Below are positions 45,657 to 55,436 of a stretch of DNA of 64,000 bases, in pieces. Location of the stretch: contig NZ_BORP01000007.1 of NCBI RefSeq assembly GCF_018333235.1, positions 1-64,000 on the forward strand, written 5' to 3'. This stretch comes from Ornithinibacillus bavariensis. GTDB lineage: Bacteria > Bacillota > Bacilli > Bacillales > Amphibacillaceae. Numbering within the stretch: the stretch's first letter is position 1; every line of letters starts with the position of its first letter. The position numbers and the translations under genes were made by a program. A model generated the notes under the pieces. It did not search any database. It had not been told where the DNA came from and saw nothing but the letters and a program-made list of their open reading frames with translations.

Positions 45657-46256
45657 TTAAGGGGCTTTCATATATGACTGTGAACCTATCTTTTTATCGT
45701 CTTTTGTCAGTTTATAGGCAATTAAGATGGATATAATACTTAACCAAAATGTAAAATAGCCGATCTTGTCCATGTACTCTGTTAAGGACTTGTATAAAGG
45801 CATCATTCCAAACACATAATCAATGACATCGTTATGTAATGTCCAGATAGCTGCAATTACAATATGTATTACTTTAATTTTATAGTAAGGAGCATAGAGT
45901 AGTCCCTGGATAGCCATTGCACCATGAGAAGCCATTAGCATATACCCCTCTGGACTTAGACTTCCATTAACCAATAAGGTTAAAAGGTTCATAACAACTG
46001 CCCACACCCCATATTTAAATAAAGTAATGATTGCAAGTGCCTCTACTAACGGAAAATGCTTATTATAGATGAAAAACAACAAGAAAATAGTAAAGAATAA
46101 ACTAGCCGTTGGGCTATCTGGCACAAATAGTAAAAAAATATCTGGTGTTATTGCTAATTGATAACGGTACCAATAATATCCATAAATAGTGCCAAGTAAA
46201 TTGATAATCAACAAAACGATTAAAAATCGCTTATCGAGAAGTATAGCCTTTAACAT
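45657..46256 (-). CDS. ypjA: YpjA family membrane protein (DUF1405)
   Basis: A 199-residue protein with about six membrane spans and the DUF1405 sequence GTIYGYYWYRYQL near residue 22 and FVPDSPTASLFF near residue 43. The function is unknown. It lies directly after qcrC as in B. subtilis, behind a terminator. The ATG follows AAAGGAGGTAGGTTGA. Confidence 0.85.
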   Translation of the reverse strand: MLKAILLDKRFLIVLLIINLLGTIYGYYWYRYQLAITPDIFLLFVPDSPTASLFFTIFLLFFIYNKHFPLVEALAIITLFKYGVWAVVMNLLTLLVNGSLSPEGYMLMASHGAMAIQGLLYAPYYKIKVIHIVIAAIWTLHNDVIDYVFGMMPLYKSLTEYMDKIGYFTFWLSIISILIAYKLTKDDKKIGSQSYMKAP

Positions 46257-46290
46257 TCAACCTACCTCCTTTTATGCAATCAAATGGAAG

Positions 46291-46328
46291 AAAAAGCACC
46301 CTTACCATGAAAGGCAAAGGTGCTTTTT
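46291..46328 (-). terminator. Terminator of the qcrABC operon
   Basis: A 10-bp stem AAAAAGCACC/GGTGCTTTTT with further pairing inside (CCTT/AAGG) ends 12 bases past the qcrC stop, with T-rich sequence beyond it on the minus strand. Confidence 0.8.
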
Positions 46329-46339
46329 TAAATTACATT

Positions 46340-47116
46340 TTATTCGGCTTGTTCATTTACAGACATAATAAATTTCACAAGCTGATCGAGTTCTTCATCA
46401 GTACCCTTGAAGATATTTGCTGGCATTGTGTTAATACCCTCTCTAGCGATCTTCGCAATCTCTTCAGCAGTATGCTCCGTACCGATTAAAGGAGGAGCAG
46501 AAACCCCTTGTAAAGCGTCTCCATGACAGCCCATACAGTTAGCCTCATATACTGCATATCCCGGATCATCTTTATTAATTTCAATGTTGCTAGGCGGAAT
46601 TGGTTTATTCATTTCAGCACGAGCTTCCCAATCAACATGCTCTGCAGATGTCCAAGTTAACCAAATAACAGAGGTTAATGCTAATAACATCATGATAACT
46701 GCAATTGGTCGTTGATGTGGTCTGCGGCCTGGGCCTTTGTCTAAAAATGGAGCAAGTAATAAAGCTCCAAATGCTAGTCCTGGAATTCCAAGAATACCAA
46801 TTAAAATATAATCGCCACTAGCAAATTCATATTTAAGCAACTCGTATAAGAACAAGAAATACCAGTCAGGTAATGGGATATAAGATGCATTTGTAGGGTC
46901 TGCCATTCCTTCAAGTGGAGATGGATGTGCTAAAGTTAAGCATAAAAACCCTATTAAAAATACAGCTCCAGCTAACCACTCTTTTAATAAAAAGTTAGGC
47001 CAGAAAGCTTCGGTTCTGCCAGGATACTCTGAATAATCTTTTGGTATTTGTGATGCTTTACGATCTGCGGAAACACGAGAGTCTCCGACAAATTTCATAC
47101 CTTTACCTCTATGCAT
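46340..47116 (-). CDS. qcrC: Menaquinol:cytochrome c reductase, cytochrome b/c subunit
   Basis: A 258-residue fusion of subunit IV of a cytochrome b6f-like complex (about four membrane spans, with PLPDWYFLFLYELLKY) and a C-terminal cytochrome c domain. The heme c site is CMGCH near residue 194, with possible axial methionine in INTMPANIF. It passes electrons to cytochrome c and so to oxidases such as the ba3 enzyme encoded at about 20 kb. The ATG follows AAGGAGGGGAAAGCT. It is the third gene of qcrABC. Confidence 0.94.
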   Translation of the reverse strand: MHRGKGMKFVGDSRVSADRKASQIPKDYSEYPGRTEAFWPNFLLKEWLAGAVFLIGFLCLTLAHPSPLEGMADPTNASYIPLPDWYFLFLYELLKYEFASGDYILIGILGIPGLAFGALLLAPFLDKGPGRRPHQRPIAVIMMLLALTSVIWLTWTSAEHVDWEARAEMNKPIPPSNIEINKDDPGYAVYEANCMGCHGDALQGVSAPPLIGTEHTAEEIAKIAREGINTMPANIFKGTDEELDQLVKFIMSVNEQAE

Positions 47117-47132
47117 AGCTTTCCCCTCCTTT

Positions 47133-47807
47133 TTATAGTGGCCCTGATATACCTTGTCTACGAATTAAGATAAAGTGGACTGCAAGTAGTGCAAATAACG
47201 CACCTGGTAAGAAAAATACGTGAATTGCAAAGAACCGTGTTAATGTTTGTGCACCTACTATCTCAGGATCACCAGCTAATAAAGTTTTCAGCTCTGGTCC
47301 TATAAGTGGAACTTGATCGGCAATTTCTAAACCAACCTGTGTTGCAAAATATGCTTTGTTGTCCCACGGTAGTAAGTAACCTGTAAATCCTAATCCAAGC
47401 ATGACAAAGAAGATTAGAACCCCAACCATCCAGTTAAGCTCACGAGGCTTCTTATATGCTCCTTGGAAGAATACGCGTAAAGTATGTAATAAAAGCATGA
47501 CGATAACAACACTAGCGCCCCAGTGGTGCATACCACGAACTATTTGACCATGTGCAACTTCTGTTTGTAAATAATAAACTGATTTCCAAGCGTTTTCAAT
47601 GTCTGGTACATAGTACATCGTTAGAAACATACCAGATAAAATTTGGATTACAACAACAAAGAATGTTAAACCACCAAAACAGTAAACAAATGCTGAAAAG
47701 TGATGAGCTGGGTTTACATGTTCTGGCACCTCATGGTCAGCAATATCCCGCCAGATTGGCGTAATATCAATTCGCTCATCAATCCAATCATAAATTTTTT
47801 GTAGCAT
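47133..47807 (-). CDS. qcrB: Menaquinol:cytochrome c reductase, cytochrome b subunit
   Basis: A 224-residue cytochrome b6-type protein with four main membrane spans. Two pairs of heme-ligating histidines are seen: in RGMHHWGASVV with LLLHTLRVF, and in FFAIHVFFLPGALFALLAVHFILI. GYLLPWDNKAYFATQ is the quinol-site region. It is the second gene of qcrABC. Confidence 0.95.
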   Translation of the reverse strand: MLQKIYDWIDERIDITPIWRDIADHEVPEHVNPAHHFSAFVYCFGGLTFFVVVIQILSGMFLTMYYVPDIENAWKSVYYLQTEVAHGQIVRGMHHWGASVVIVMLLLHTLRVFFQGAYKKPRELNWMVGVLIFFVMLGLGFTGYLLPWDNKAYFATQVGLEIADQVPLIGPELKTLLAGDPEIVGAQTLTRFFAIHVFFLPGALFALLAVHFILIRRQGISGPL

Positions 47808-47813
47808 GAATTA

Positions 47814-48326
47814 TTACGCCCCCTTTCTAGGTACTGCTTTTCCTAAATATAACATGCCATTTTCCACTTTTTGTTGATAAGTATCTAGTGGTGCTGTTGG
47901 TGGTGTATTTGGAACATTGACACCATCTTTTGTGTAACGTCCATCATGACATGGGCAATAGAATTGATTCGGAAATTGTTCGCTTCCTTCCCATGACACC
48001 ACACAACCTAAATGCTTACAAATTGGGGAAAGGGCTATAATATCTCCATTTTCATCCTTGTATACCCACGCAGCTCTACCAACTTTTGATTCATACCATC
48101 CATCAACCTGATCAACTTTCCAATCGATACGCTGTGGTGTTGTTGTAATATCTTCAACTGCAAGACCAACATTTACAAATTCACCTGATTTAGATGGTTT
48201 TAACACAGGGTCAATTGCCATTCTAAGCATTGGTGCAAGTATACCTGCAGCCATAAATCCACCTACACCTGTAAGCGTATAATTAAGAAATTGACGACGG
48301 GACACTTGTTGCTTATCTTCACTCAT
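47814..48326 (-). CDS. qcrA: Menaquinol:cytochrome c reductase, Rieske iron-sulphur subunit
   Basis: A 170-residue Rieske protein: an N-terminal twin-arginine signal-anchor (SRRQFLNYTLTGVGGF at residues 9-24), and an outward domain with the 2Fe-2S ligands in CKHLGC and CPCHDGRY. Export in folded form by the Tat pathway is known for this subunit in B. subtilis; the tat genes are at 10-11.5 kb here. It is the first gene of qcrABC. Confidence 0.95.
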   Translation of the reverse strand: MSEDKQQVSRRQFLNYTLTGVGGFMAAGILAPMLRMAIDPVLKPSKSGEFVNVGLAVEDITTTPQRIDWKVDQVDGWYESKVGRAAWVYKDENGDIIALSPICKHLGCVVSWEGSEQFPNQFYCPCHDGRYTKDGVNVPNTPPTAPLDTYQQKVENGMLYLGKAVPRKGA

Positions 48327-48455
48327 GATTTTCCCCCCTCTTCACGATAATCACGGACAATAAAATTTTAATTATATTACTAGGACATTACCATGATAGC
48401 GTAAACTATCAACTCGGTCAATAAATATCCATATTTGTTCCAAAAAATTCACTTT

Positions 48456-48923
48456 TTACCTCTGTTGCCAGTAGCTCCGTATTAATTCTACAACATCTTG
48501 AACCTGTCCCTGAATCAACTGCTGTGTTTTTCCATCATAAAGATCGTCTGCTTGGAAGCCAGGTAACCACAATAGATTTGCTTCAAGTTCCTTCTCAAAT
48601 TTCTTCCAGCTAGAATCAAATGTTACTATAAAAACATGTTTAAAGGGCTGCTTTTGAATTTCCTCTGTCCACCTATTTAATCGATCCACTTCTTGTGCTT
48701 TATCACCATATTCTAAATAATAATAGTTTGGTATTAATAATACCCGGCCGGAAAGTTCTTTTTCAATTACAGTAGCAAATATAGATAAAACCTCACGCTT
48801 CGAGGTGCTTTTATCCATATCGTTCTCATGGGATAATTGAAAAGGAATGATTGGTAAGATAGCAGTGTCTATATATTCTTTTTGCTTTATATATACCTGC
48901 ATATCTTGTTTTGTCCAAAGCAT
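48456..48923 (-). CDS. ypiF: YpiF family protein (DUF2487)
   Basis: A 155-residue protein beginning MLWTKQDMQVYIKQKEYIDTA. No signal or membrane span is evident. It matches DUF2487 (B. subtilis YpiF), of unknown function, which regularly lies before qcrABC. The start is ATG 48921-48923, behind AAAGGTGG; the longest frame adds 30 codons that lack a ribosome binding site. Confidence 0.85.
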   Translation of the reverse strand: MLWTKQDMQVYIKQKEYIDTAILPIIPFQLSHENDMDKSTSKREVLSIFATVIEKELSGRVLLIPNYYYLEYGDKAQEVDRLNRWTEEIQKQPFKHVFIVTFDSSWKKFEKELEANLLWLPGFQADDLYDGKTQQLIQGQVQDVVELIRSYWQQR

Positions 48924-49014
48924 ATATGTAGCCACCTTTCTATAGTATGTACCCAAAATAAATAAATTATTATTTCCTTTGTAAATCTTACTTTTATGTT
49001 CAAAAAAAATCAAC

Positions 49015-49590
49015 CTAATGCTCCTGTAAGCTAGGTTGATTCAGCATTTTTTCCTCTAACACTTGTAATTCTTCTACAAGCTGATGAAATTTATCACGGT
49101 CTTGCTCATCAAGTGATTGATCAATTCGTTGTAATAATTGTTTCTTCTTAAATTCATATAAGGAATTTTCAAGTAAGAAATCAGCATTTTCTCTATCTTG
49201 CTGCGTTATTACATATTCATCTGGTACAAAAGGGTTTTCTTCTAGCACTGCAGCATACATATGATTTTGATTCGATTTATCAAAATTTAATTGAATATAT
49301 AAGGACTCATGCTGATTTAAGCGAATATCATGAAATGCCTTTTCTGCGTCAGTAGTAACAAGATGATTTTTATAAAACCGAAATGGTACTTCTTTAGAAC
49401 ACTGACTAGTAATAATAACACTTCTTAGACAGAATTTAGCATCATGCACGAAATGGACATTCTCTAAAATCTCATGATGATTAATTAAGTAATTAAGAAT
49501 CCATACACTTTCTCGCTTTTTTAATTGATAATTACTAAGAAACCATTGTAGAAATTTCTTTTTGTCTTTTGCGGAAACAGGAGTTTGCAT
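49015..49590 (-). CDS. ypiB: YpiB family protein (UPF0302)
   Basis: A 191-residue protein with the UPF0302 N-terminal part (KKFLQWFLSNYQLKKRESVWILNYL) and a C-terminal IDEAL-type region (LLQRIDQSLDEQDRDKFHQLVEEL). The function is not established. The ATG lies 11 bases after GGAGGAGG, a long spacing. It follows ypiA by 32 bases. Confidence 0.87.
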   Translation of the reverse strand: MQTPVSAKDKKKFLQWFLSNYQLKKRESVWILNYLINHHEILENVHFVHDAKFCLRSVIITSQCSKEVPFRFYKNHLVTTDAEKAFHDIRLNQHESLYIQLNFDKSNQNHMYAAVLEENPFVPDEYVITQQDRENADFLLENSLYEFKKKQLLQRIDQSLDEQDRDKFHQLVEELQVLEEKMLNQPSLQEH

Positions 49591-49622
49591 GGAACCTGGT
49601 ACCTCCTCCCCTATGGATCATT

Positions 49623-50873
49623 TTACATCTCTTTTAATCGCAGTACATATTCTAAGACTTCATCATCTTGGGGATCTTGAACTAAATATGCTTCAAATAC
49701 TTGAACAGCTTCTTGTATCCTCCCTTCTTCAGTTAAGAAGTATCCATATTCTTTTAAAAAGTCGCTATCGTGTTGTAAGCTATTATATGCATCCTGATAG
49801 CTGTTTAATGCATCATTATATGATTCTGATTCACGAAATGCACGTGCTAACTCCCAGTCATAAATAGGATCGTCTCCACCAGTATCTTTTACATTGATAA
49901 TTAAATCAATAATTTTTTCATATTGTTCCTGTTCCTTTAACAATTCAACAAGAAACAGGACAGCTTCCTTATAATCTGAGTCTAAGGTAATCGCCTCTCG
50001 TATAAGCTTTTCGCTTTCTTCTTCTAAACCTAATTGATGTGCTAAATGTCCAGCGACAAAGTACAATTCTTTATTAAACTCATCTTTTTTAACACCTGCT
50101 TTAGCAGTATCATAAGCTTCCTGTACCATTTCCTCGCTTTCATATGCCTTTGCCAATTGAAGATAAGCAGTATGATAATCTGGATCCTCCTGAAGTAATT
50201 TCTTCCATACATTGATAGCGATATCCATTCTGTCTGCTTGATGAGCTGTAAACCCATATCGATATAAAAAATCTGGATTATTACTATCAGATTTCTCATA
50301 AAAGTTTAAAGCTAGTTCATATTCTCCAACATTTGCATATGACTCAGCAAGACGTTCATGAATAGGGATATTCGGAATATCTACTTTCATTGTTTTTTCA
50401 TAAAACGTAATTGCACGCTTGTAATCTCCCAACGAATAATAAAGTTCTCCTAAGGCCAAGTCAATAATAGGTTCTTCAGGGTTTAACTCTTTTGCTTTCA
50501 GTAGCTTCTGTTCAGCTACTTCAAACAATGCTTGAGCTTGATAGAGGTCTGCCAAGGCAACGAGAACCTGTAAATAAGATTCATCCTCCTCCTCCGGAAT
50601 GGAGTTCAATAAATCTATTGCTACTTCATCTTTTTCTTGCTCGATATAAATATCCGTCAATAATAATTTAATCTCCGTCTCTTCTGGATATTTCACTAAC
50701 AATTGCTTGAAAATTTCCTCTGCTTCAATCAAAAATCCCCATTGCATATAGAACTCAGCGAAAGAATATAATTCTTCGTCAGTGGCTTTTTCCATATGAC
50801 CTTGGATAAGCTCCATCGCTTGTTCTACTTGATCTTTTTCCATTAATTTCTCAGCTTCTTGTAAAATATTCAC
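49623..50873 (-). CDS. ypiA: TPR-repeat protein YpiA
   Basis: A 416-residue cytoplasmic protein made almost wholly of tetratricopeptide repeats, roughly twelve helix pairs of about 34 residues (for example LALGELYYSLGDYKRAITFYEKTM and LAESYANVGEYELALNFYEKS). Such superhelical scaffolds bind partner proteins. It lies between aroA and ypiB as in B. subtilis. It is acidic overall, with no signal peptide. Confidence 0.9.
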   Translation of the reverse strand: MNILQEAEKLMEKDQVEQAMELIQGHMEKATDEELYSFAEFYMQWGFLIEAEEIFKQLLVKYPEETEIKLLLTDIYIEQEKDEVAIDLLNSIPEEEDESYLQVLVALADLYQAQALFEVAEQKLLKAKELNPEEPIIDLALGELYYSLGDYKRAITFYEKTMKVDIPNIPIHERLAESYANVGEYELALNFYEKSDSNNPDFLYRYGFTAHQADRMDIAINVWKKLLQEDPDYHTAYLQLAKAYESEEMVQEAYDTAKAGVKKDEFNKELYFVAGHLAHQLGLEEESEKLIREAITLDSDYKEAVLFLVELLKEQEQYEKIIDLIINVKDTGGDDPIYDWELARAFRESESYNDALNSYQDAYNSLQHDSDFLKEYGYFLTEEGRIQEAVQVFEAYLVQDPQDDEVLEYVLRLKEM

Positions 50874-50905
50874 GTGACTCTAGCCCTTTCCTTCAGAAAT
50901 TCATA

Positions 50906-52186
50906 CTACATATTTCTTAATACAGATTCTAAATCTTGCATAAAACGAGGGTAGGAAATAGCAATAGATTGTAATTCATCCACCTTAACAATATCCGTGG
51001 TAACTAACGAAGCGATCACTATCATCATAGCTATTCGATGATCATCATATGAAGATACTGTACCCCCAGTTAAGTTCGTTCCTCCTACAATCTCCATGCC
51101 ATCCTTCGTTTCGACTATGTTTGCACCTAACTTAGTTAACACATCTACTACAGCTTGAATTCGATCCGTTTCCTTTACACGTAATTCACTCGCATCCTTG
51201 ATGATTGTTTTTCCCTTTGCTTGCGTAGCTAGCAAGGCAATTATAGGTATTTCATCAATTAGCCTTGGAACAATTTCTCCTGAAATCACAGTTCCTGTTA
51301 ATTCATTATAAGTAATTGAGATATCTCCAATTGTTTCTCCACCACTATCTCGAATATTTGAAAGGGTGTATAGACCACCCATATTTGTTAATACATCTAA
51401 AAATCCAGTTCTTGTTTCATTTAATCCGACATTTTTAATTACCAAATTACTTCCGGGTATTATTGCTGCAGCAGCCATTAAAAATGCTGCAGATGAAATA
51501 TCACCTGGTATATAAACATCCGTGGCTTTTAGGGACATACTTGAATCAATTGTAATCATATTGTCTTCTACTTCTATGGAAGCACCAAATGCTTTTAGCA
51601 TATTTTCAGAGTGGTTCCTTGTTTGTCCTTGTTCAATTACAGTTGTCTTCCCATTTGCTAGTAAACCTGCGAGCAACAATGCAGATTTAACCTGTGCACT
51701 TTTAACTGGAATATTATACGTAATCCCTGTTAAGCTACCACCTCTTAACGCTAATGGTAGATAATTCGATTCCTTTCTTCCTATAGTCTGTACACCCATT
51801 TGTTGTAATGGCTTTATTACTCTTTCCATTGGCCGTTTCGTTAACGACTTATCTCCATAAACGAGGGTTGAAAACGGTAATCCCGATAACAAACCAAGCA
51901 TAAGTCTTGCAGTCGTACCTGAATTTCCAAAATAAAGTGGCATTGTCGGTTCAACTAATCCATGTAGTCCTTTGCCATCAATTATTAATACATTGTCGTT
52001 CTTTTGTATAGATACTCCCATCAAGCGAAAGGCTTCAACGGTACGCATACAATCCTCACTATCTAAGAAATTTACTATTTCAGTTCTACCGTTCGCAATT
52101 GATCCTAAAATAACTGCACGATGTGAGATAGATTTATCACCTGGGACTTGAAGTTCTCCCTTTATTAAGTATTTCCTTTTATACAT
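50906..52186 (-). CDS. aroA: 3-phosphoshikimate 1-carboxyvinyltransferase (EPSP synthase)
   Basis: A 426-residue enzyme joining PEP to shikimate-3-phosphate. The family blocks are PGDKSISHR near residue 15, NSGTTARLM near residue 88, and RVKETDRI with the catalytic region in the C-terminal lobe. I chose ATG 52184-52186, eight bases after GGTGG; GTG 52201 behind AGAGGTGAT is an alternative. The gene is called aroE in B. subtilis. It follows aroB by 16 bases. Confidence 0.94.
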   Translation of the reverse strand: MYKRKYLIKGELQVPGDKSISHRAVILGSIANGRTEIVNFLDSEDCMRTVEAFRLMGVSIQKNDNVLIIDGKGLHGLVEPTMPLYFGNSGTTARLMLGLLSGLPFSTLVYGDKSLTKRPMERVIKPLQQMGVQTIGRKESNYLPLALRGGSLTGITYNIPVKSAQVKSALLLAGLLANGKTTVIEQGQTRNHSENMLKAFGASIEVEDNMITIDSSMSLKATDVYIPGDISSAAFLMAAAAIIPGSNLVIKNVGLNETRTGFLDVLTNMGGLYTLSNIRDSGGETIGDISITYNELTGTVISGEIVPRLIDEIPIIALLATQAKGKTIIKDASELRVKETDRIQAVVDVLTKLGANIVETKDGMEIVGGTNLTGGTVSSYDDHRIAMMIVIASLVTTDIVKVDELQSIAISYPRFMQDLESVLRNM

Positions 52187-52202
52187 TAATGCTTCCACCA
52201 CA

Positions 52203-53279
52203 TCACCTCTTTGAGATTCCGTCCACTATAAATCCTTGAAGATAGCTTTTAAGTTTCTTAGCTTCTAGTGGTTGAATAATAGGCCCAGCTAAATTTCTTA
52301 ATAATATCATTTGTATTTTTTGATTAACTGTTTTCTTATCATGCAAGATTATTTCTACTAACTCATCTACCATATCAAGTGTAAGAGGATTTATATACCC
52401 GTTCTTTTTAAACCACTTTATTAATGTTTCCGTTGGTAAACTTGCTCCCAATTCTCGCTCACTAACATAAATCATAAATAATAGCCCAATAGCAACTGCT
52501 TCTCCGTGTGTTAAGACACCATACCCAAGCTTTGCCTCTAGTGCATGTCCTAATGTGTGGCCAAGGTTCAAAAACTTTCTATTTCCTGTTTCTTTTTCAT
52601 CCGCTTCCACTAATTTTATTTTTATTTGAAGTCCAGAATAGATAAACAGATTTAATGCCTCTAATGTCAAACCCTCTAGAGACACGGACATTAACCGGTC
52701 AAACAGATCGCTATCAGCGAGCATCGCTTCTTTAATAATTTCAGCAAAGCCTGAACGTACTTCTCTCGCTGGTAATGTTTTCAATGTATCTGTATCATAC
52801 AAAACAAGGATTGGCGGATAAAAACTTCCGATCAAATTCTTGCCTTTCTCATGATTAATGGCAACTTTTCCACCTACACTACTGTCATGAGCTAGAATGG
52901 TTGTCGGCATTTGAACATAATCGATTCCTCGCATAAACGTAGCTGCCACAAATCCAGCTAAGTCACCAATAACCCCTCCACCAAGCGCAATGATTAAGGA
53001 CTCTCGATCCAGTCCGTATTCAATTGCTTTTGTATGAAGATAATAAAATGTATCTAGACTTTTCGTTTGTTCCCCCGCATCTACTACTACCACATACACT
53101 TTGTCATGTGGAAAGCTTGAAACAATATCATTCGAATACAGCTTAGCCACATTCGTATCTGTAATGATAAGGATAGAGGAATATTCCTTCTTTAGAAGCT
53201 TCGGTATTTTAAAACGACTCTTCTCCTCCATATAAATCGTATAAGATTGCAGAGAAGAATTTACAACTAAACGTTCCAT
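52203..53279 (-). CDS. aroB: 3-dehydroquinate synthase
   Basis: A 358-residue NAD-dependent enzyme that makes 3-dehydroquinate from DAHP. GGGVIGDLAGFVAATFMRG near residue 100 is the nucleotide and metal core, and NLGHTLGHALE carries zinc-binding histidines. Its ATG overlaps the aroC stop by one base, so the two are translationally coupled. Confidence 0.95.
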   Translation of the reverse strand: MERLVVNSSLQSYTIYMEEKSRFKIPKLLKKEYSSILIITDTNVAKLYSNDIVSSFPHDKVYVVVVDAGEQTKSLDTFYYLHTKAIEYGLDRESLIIALGGGVIGDLAGFVAATFMRGIDYVQMPTTILAHDSSVGGKVAINHEKGKNLIGSFYPPILVLYDTDTLKTLPAREVRSGFAEIIKEAMLADSDLFDRLMSVSLEGLTLEALNLFIYSGLQIKIKLVEADEKETGNRKFLNLGHTLGHALEAKLGYGVLTHGEAVAIGLLFMIYVSERELGASLPTETLIKWFKKNGYINPLTLDMVDELVEIILHDKKTVNQKIQMILLRNLAGPIIQPLEAKKLKSYLQGFIVDGISKR

Positions 53280-54445
53280 TAAAATCTCCTTATTTCTTCA
53301 CGATAATCATGAATTGCCTTCTTTAAAATTGGAAAACGGTCATTTGGGAACTGTTCCAGAATCGCTTTCGCTAATTCGATAGCCACAACATGTTCCATGA
53401 CTACAGCAGCAGCGGGAACAGCACATGCATCTGAGCGTTCTACACTTGCTTTGAAGACTTCTTTTGTTTCAATATCTACACTCTCTAAAGGCTTCATTAA
53501 GGTTGGTATTGGCTTCATTACACCTTTTACAACAATAGGCATTCCTGTAGTCATACCGCCTTCAAAGCCACCTAAGCGGTTTGTTTCCCGATAATAGCCT
53601 TCAGTCTCATGCCAACGTATTTCATCATGCACCATACTACCAGGTCTACGGGCGGCTTCAAATCCTATCCCAAATTCTACTCCTTTAAAGGCATTAATAC
53701 TAACGACAGCAGAAGCTATACGTCCATCTAATTTACGATCATAGTGGACGTAGGAACCAATCCCTGCTGGAACTCCTGTCACATAAACTTCAGCTACACC
53801 ACCTAAGGAATCTCCTTCCCTTTTGGCGGTATCAATCGCATCAATCATCTTTTGTTCTGCTATGTTATCCAAGGTTCGAACCGGAGAAACCTCAGAAATG
53901 GTTTGCCTTTCATGGATGGTAAGATGAGGCATATCTTCCGCCTGAATTCCACCAATCTCTTTTACATAACCACATATTTCAATTCCCAGATGATGCAATA
54001 ATGTTTTTGCCACAGCACCAGCTGCAACCCTAGCAGCAGTTTCACGTGCAGAAGAACGTTCAAGTACATTTCGCATGTCACGATGTCCGTATTTTATTGC
54101 TCCATTTAAATCTGCATGGCCAGGACGAGGACGAGTAACCACTCTTCTCAGTGGTTTATTATCTTCTAATGGGTCCTCACCCATGATATCTGTCCAATGC
54201 TTAAAGTCATCATTATGGATTACTAATGAAATAGGCGAACCCAATGTATAGCCATGCCGTACTCCACTCATAATCTCTACCAAATCTTTTTCAATCTGCA
54301 TCCGTTTTCCACGACCATAACCCTTTTGTCTACGTAATAGAGAATGATTAATATCTTCTTTTGTCAATGGCAATTGTGCAGGTATCCCTTCGATTATCGT
54401 TGTTAATTGTTTTCCATGAGATTCACCCGCTGTTAAATATCGCAT
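53279..54445 (-). CDS. aroC: Chorismate synthase
   Basis: A 388-residue FMN-dependent enzyme that forms chorismate, the last shared step. Family signatures are [14 protein letters not shown] at the start, [11 protein letters not shown], and HGDxxx-type blocks such as [30 protein letters not shown]. It is the first gene of aroC-aroB-aroA. The gene is called aroF in B. subtilis. The ATG follows AGGAGGTAGGCC. Confidence 0.95.
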   Translation of the reverse strand: MRYLTAGESHGKQLTTIIEGIPAQLPLTKEDINHSLLRRQKGYGRGKRMQIEKDLVEIMSGVRHGYTLGSPISLVIHNDDFKHWTDIMGEDPLEDNKPLRRVVTRPRPGHADLNGAIKYGHRDMRNVLERSSARETAARVAAGAVAKTLLHHLGIEICGYVKEIGGIQAEDMPHLTIHERQTISEVSPVRTLDNIAEQKMIDAIDTAKREGDSLGGVAEVYVTGVPAGIGSYVHYDRKLDGRIASAVVSINAFKGVEFGIGFEAARRPGSMVHDEIRWHETEGYYRETNRLGGFEGGMTTGMPIVVKGVMKPIPTLMKPLESVDIETKEVFKASVERSDACAVPAAAVVMEHVVAIELAKAILEQFPNDRFPILKKAIHDYREEIRRF

Positions 54446-54507
54446 GGCCTACCTCCTGTAATGTTTGTCTCTCTTAATTATAAACCAATTGACGTTCAAA
54501 ATAGAAA

Positions 54508-54535
54508 AAAATGCCCCAAACGATTAGAGCATTTT
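54508..54535 (-). terminator. Terminator of cheR
   Basis: A G-U containing stem AAATGCTC/GGGGCATTT (read on the minus strand) is followed by TTTTCTATTTTG, just past the cheR stop. Confidence 0.65.
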
Positions 54536-54537
54536 AA

Positions 54538-55314
54538 CTAATTCTTCTTTTGATAGAAAAATGTATCGAATAATTGCAGCCCATATTTATTTGGACTAAA
54601 TATTTGTTCTGTGCTTCCAACGAATAAAAAACCATTTTGTACAAGGGATTTTGTAAAATGATGATAAATTTTTTCTTTTGCATGATCTGTAAAATAAATT
54701 AATACATTCCGACAGATTATTAAATCGACGTCTTTCGGATAAGAATCCTCAAGTAAATTATGTTTTTTAAATCGTATTCGCCGTTTTATATCTGTGTTTA
54801 CTGAAAAAATGTCGCCATCCTGTTTAAAGTGTTTCGCTTTTAAGGACTGTGGTAGTTCTCTTAATGCTTGTTCATGGTACACACCTTGTCTAGCTTTTTC
54901 TAACACCTTTTCATCTATATCCGTTGCAAGGATTGTAGCATTAACCTCTGGAAAGTATTCCTTTAGCAATATGGCAACACTATAGGGTTCCTCTCCCGTT
55001 GAACAGGCAGCACTCCAAATCGTTAGTTCTTTTTTCTCCTGTTTTAAAATTGGAAAAATCGAATCTTTCAATACTTCCCATCTTTTAGGATTACGATAAA
55101 ACTCGGAAACATTGATAGTAATTCTATCAACAAATTCATTTAATAGAGTTTCATCGCCAAAAATTGCATGAAAATAGGACGCAAAATCTGAATACCCTCT
55201 TTTCTCTCGCAACGAGGTTAGTCTACGCTTCATCTGTGCTTCCTTGTACTGATTTAAATCAATCTTGAGCTTGTCATATACTTTTTCAGTGAATACTTGA
55301 TAATCGTTCATCAT
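54538..55314 (-). CDS. cheR: Chemotaxis protein methyltransferase CheR
   Basis: A 258-residue SAM-dependent enzyme that methylates glutamates of chemoreceptors. The helical N-terminal domain (about residues 1-80) includes RRLTSLREKRGY; the catalytic domain has the SAM site WSAACSTGEEPYS near residue 100 and ICRNVLIYF. It lies alone between aroC and ndk, away from other chemotaxis genes, exactly as in B. subtilis, which suggests a motile organism. Two ATG codons in a row open the frame. Confidence 0.94.
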   Translation of the reverse strand: MMNDYQVFTEKVYDKLKIDLNQYKEAQMKRRLTSLREKRGYSDFASYFHAIFGDETLLNEFVDRITINVSEFYRNPKRWEVLKDSIFPILKQEKKELTIWSAACSTGEEPYSVAILLKEYFPEVNATILATDIDEKVLEKARQGVYHEQALRELPQSLKAKHFKQDGDIFSVNTDIKRRIRFKKHNLLEDSYPKDVDLIICRNVLIYFTDHAKEKIYHHFTKSLVQNGFLFVGSTEQIFSPNKYGLQLFDTFFYQKKN

Positions 55315-55362
55315 TTTAACGCCTCTTTAATGAGAAATTGTTAACAAAATACTTATCTTTGA

Positions 55363-55391
55363 AAATGCCTCCATTTGACATGGAGGCATTA
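55363..55391 (-). terminator. Terminator of ndk
   Basis: A 10-bp stem ATGCCTCCAT/ATGGAGGCAT with a five-base loop follows the ndk gene by about 45 bases. The T run on the minus strand is short. Confidence 0.65.
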
Positions 55392-55436
55392 TAAAATCCT
55401 AAATATTTTTTAAATTATTTAGTAGACGACCAATTT

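Noticed and set aside
54446-54480. Possible TRAP-binding site before aroC
   Set aside because: Only two or three GAG/TAG triplets are present, far fewer than the roughly eleven regularly spaced ones needed.
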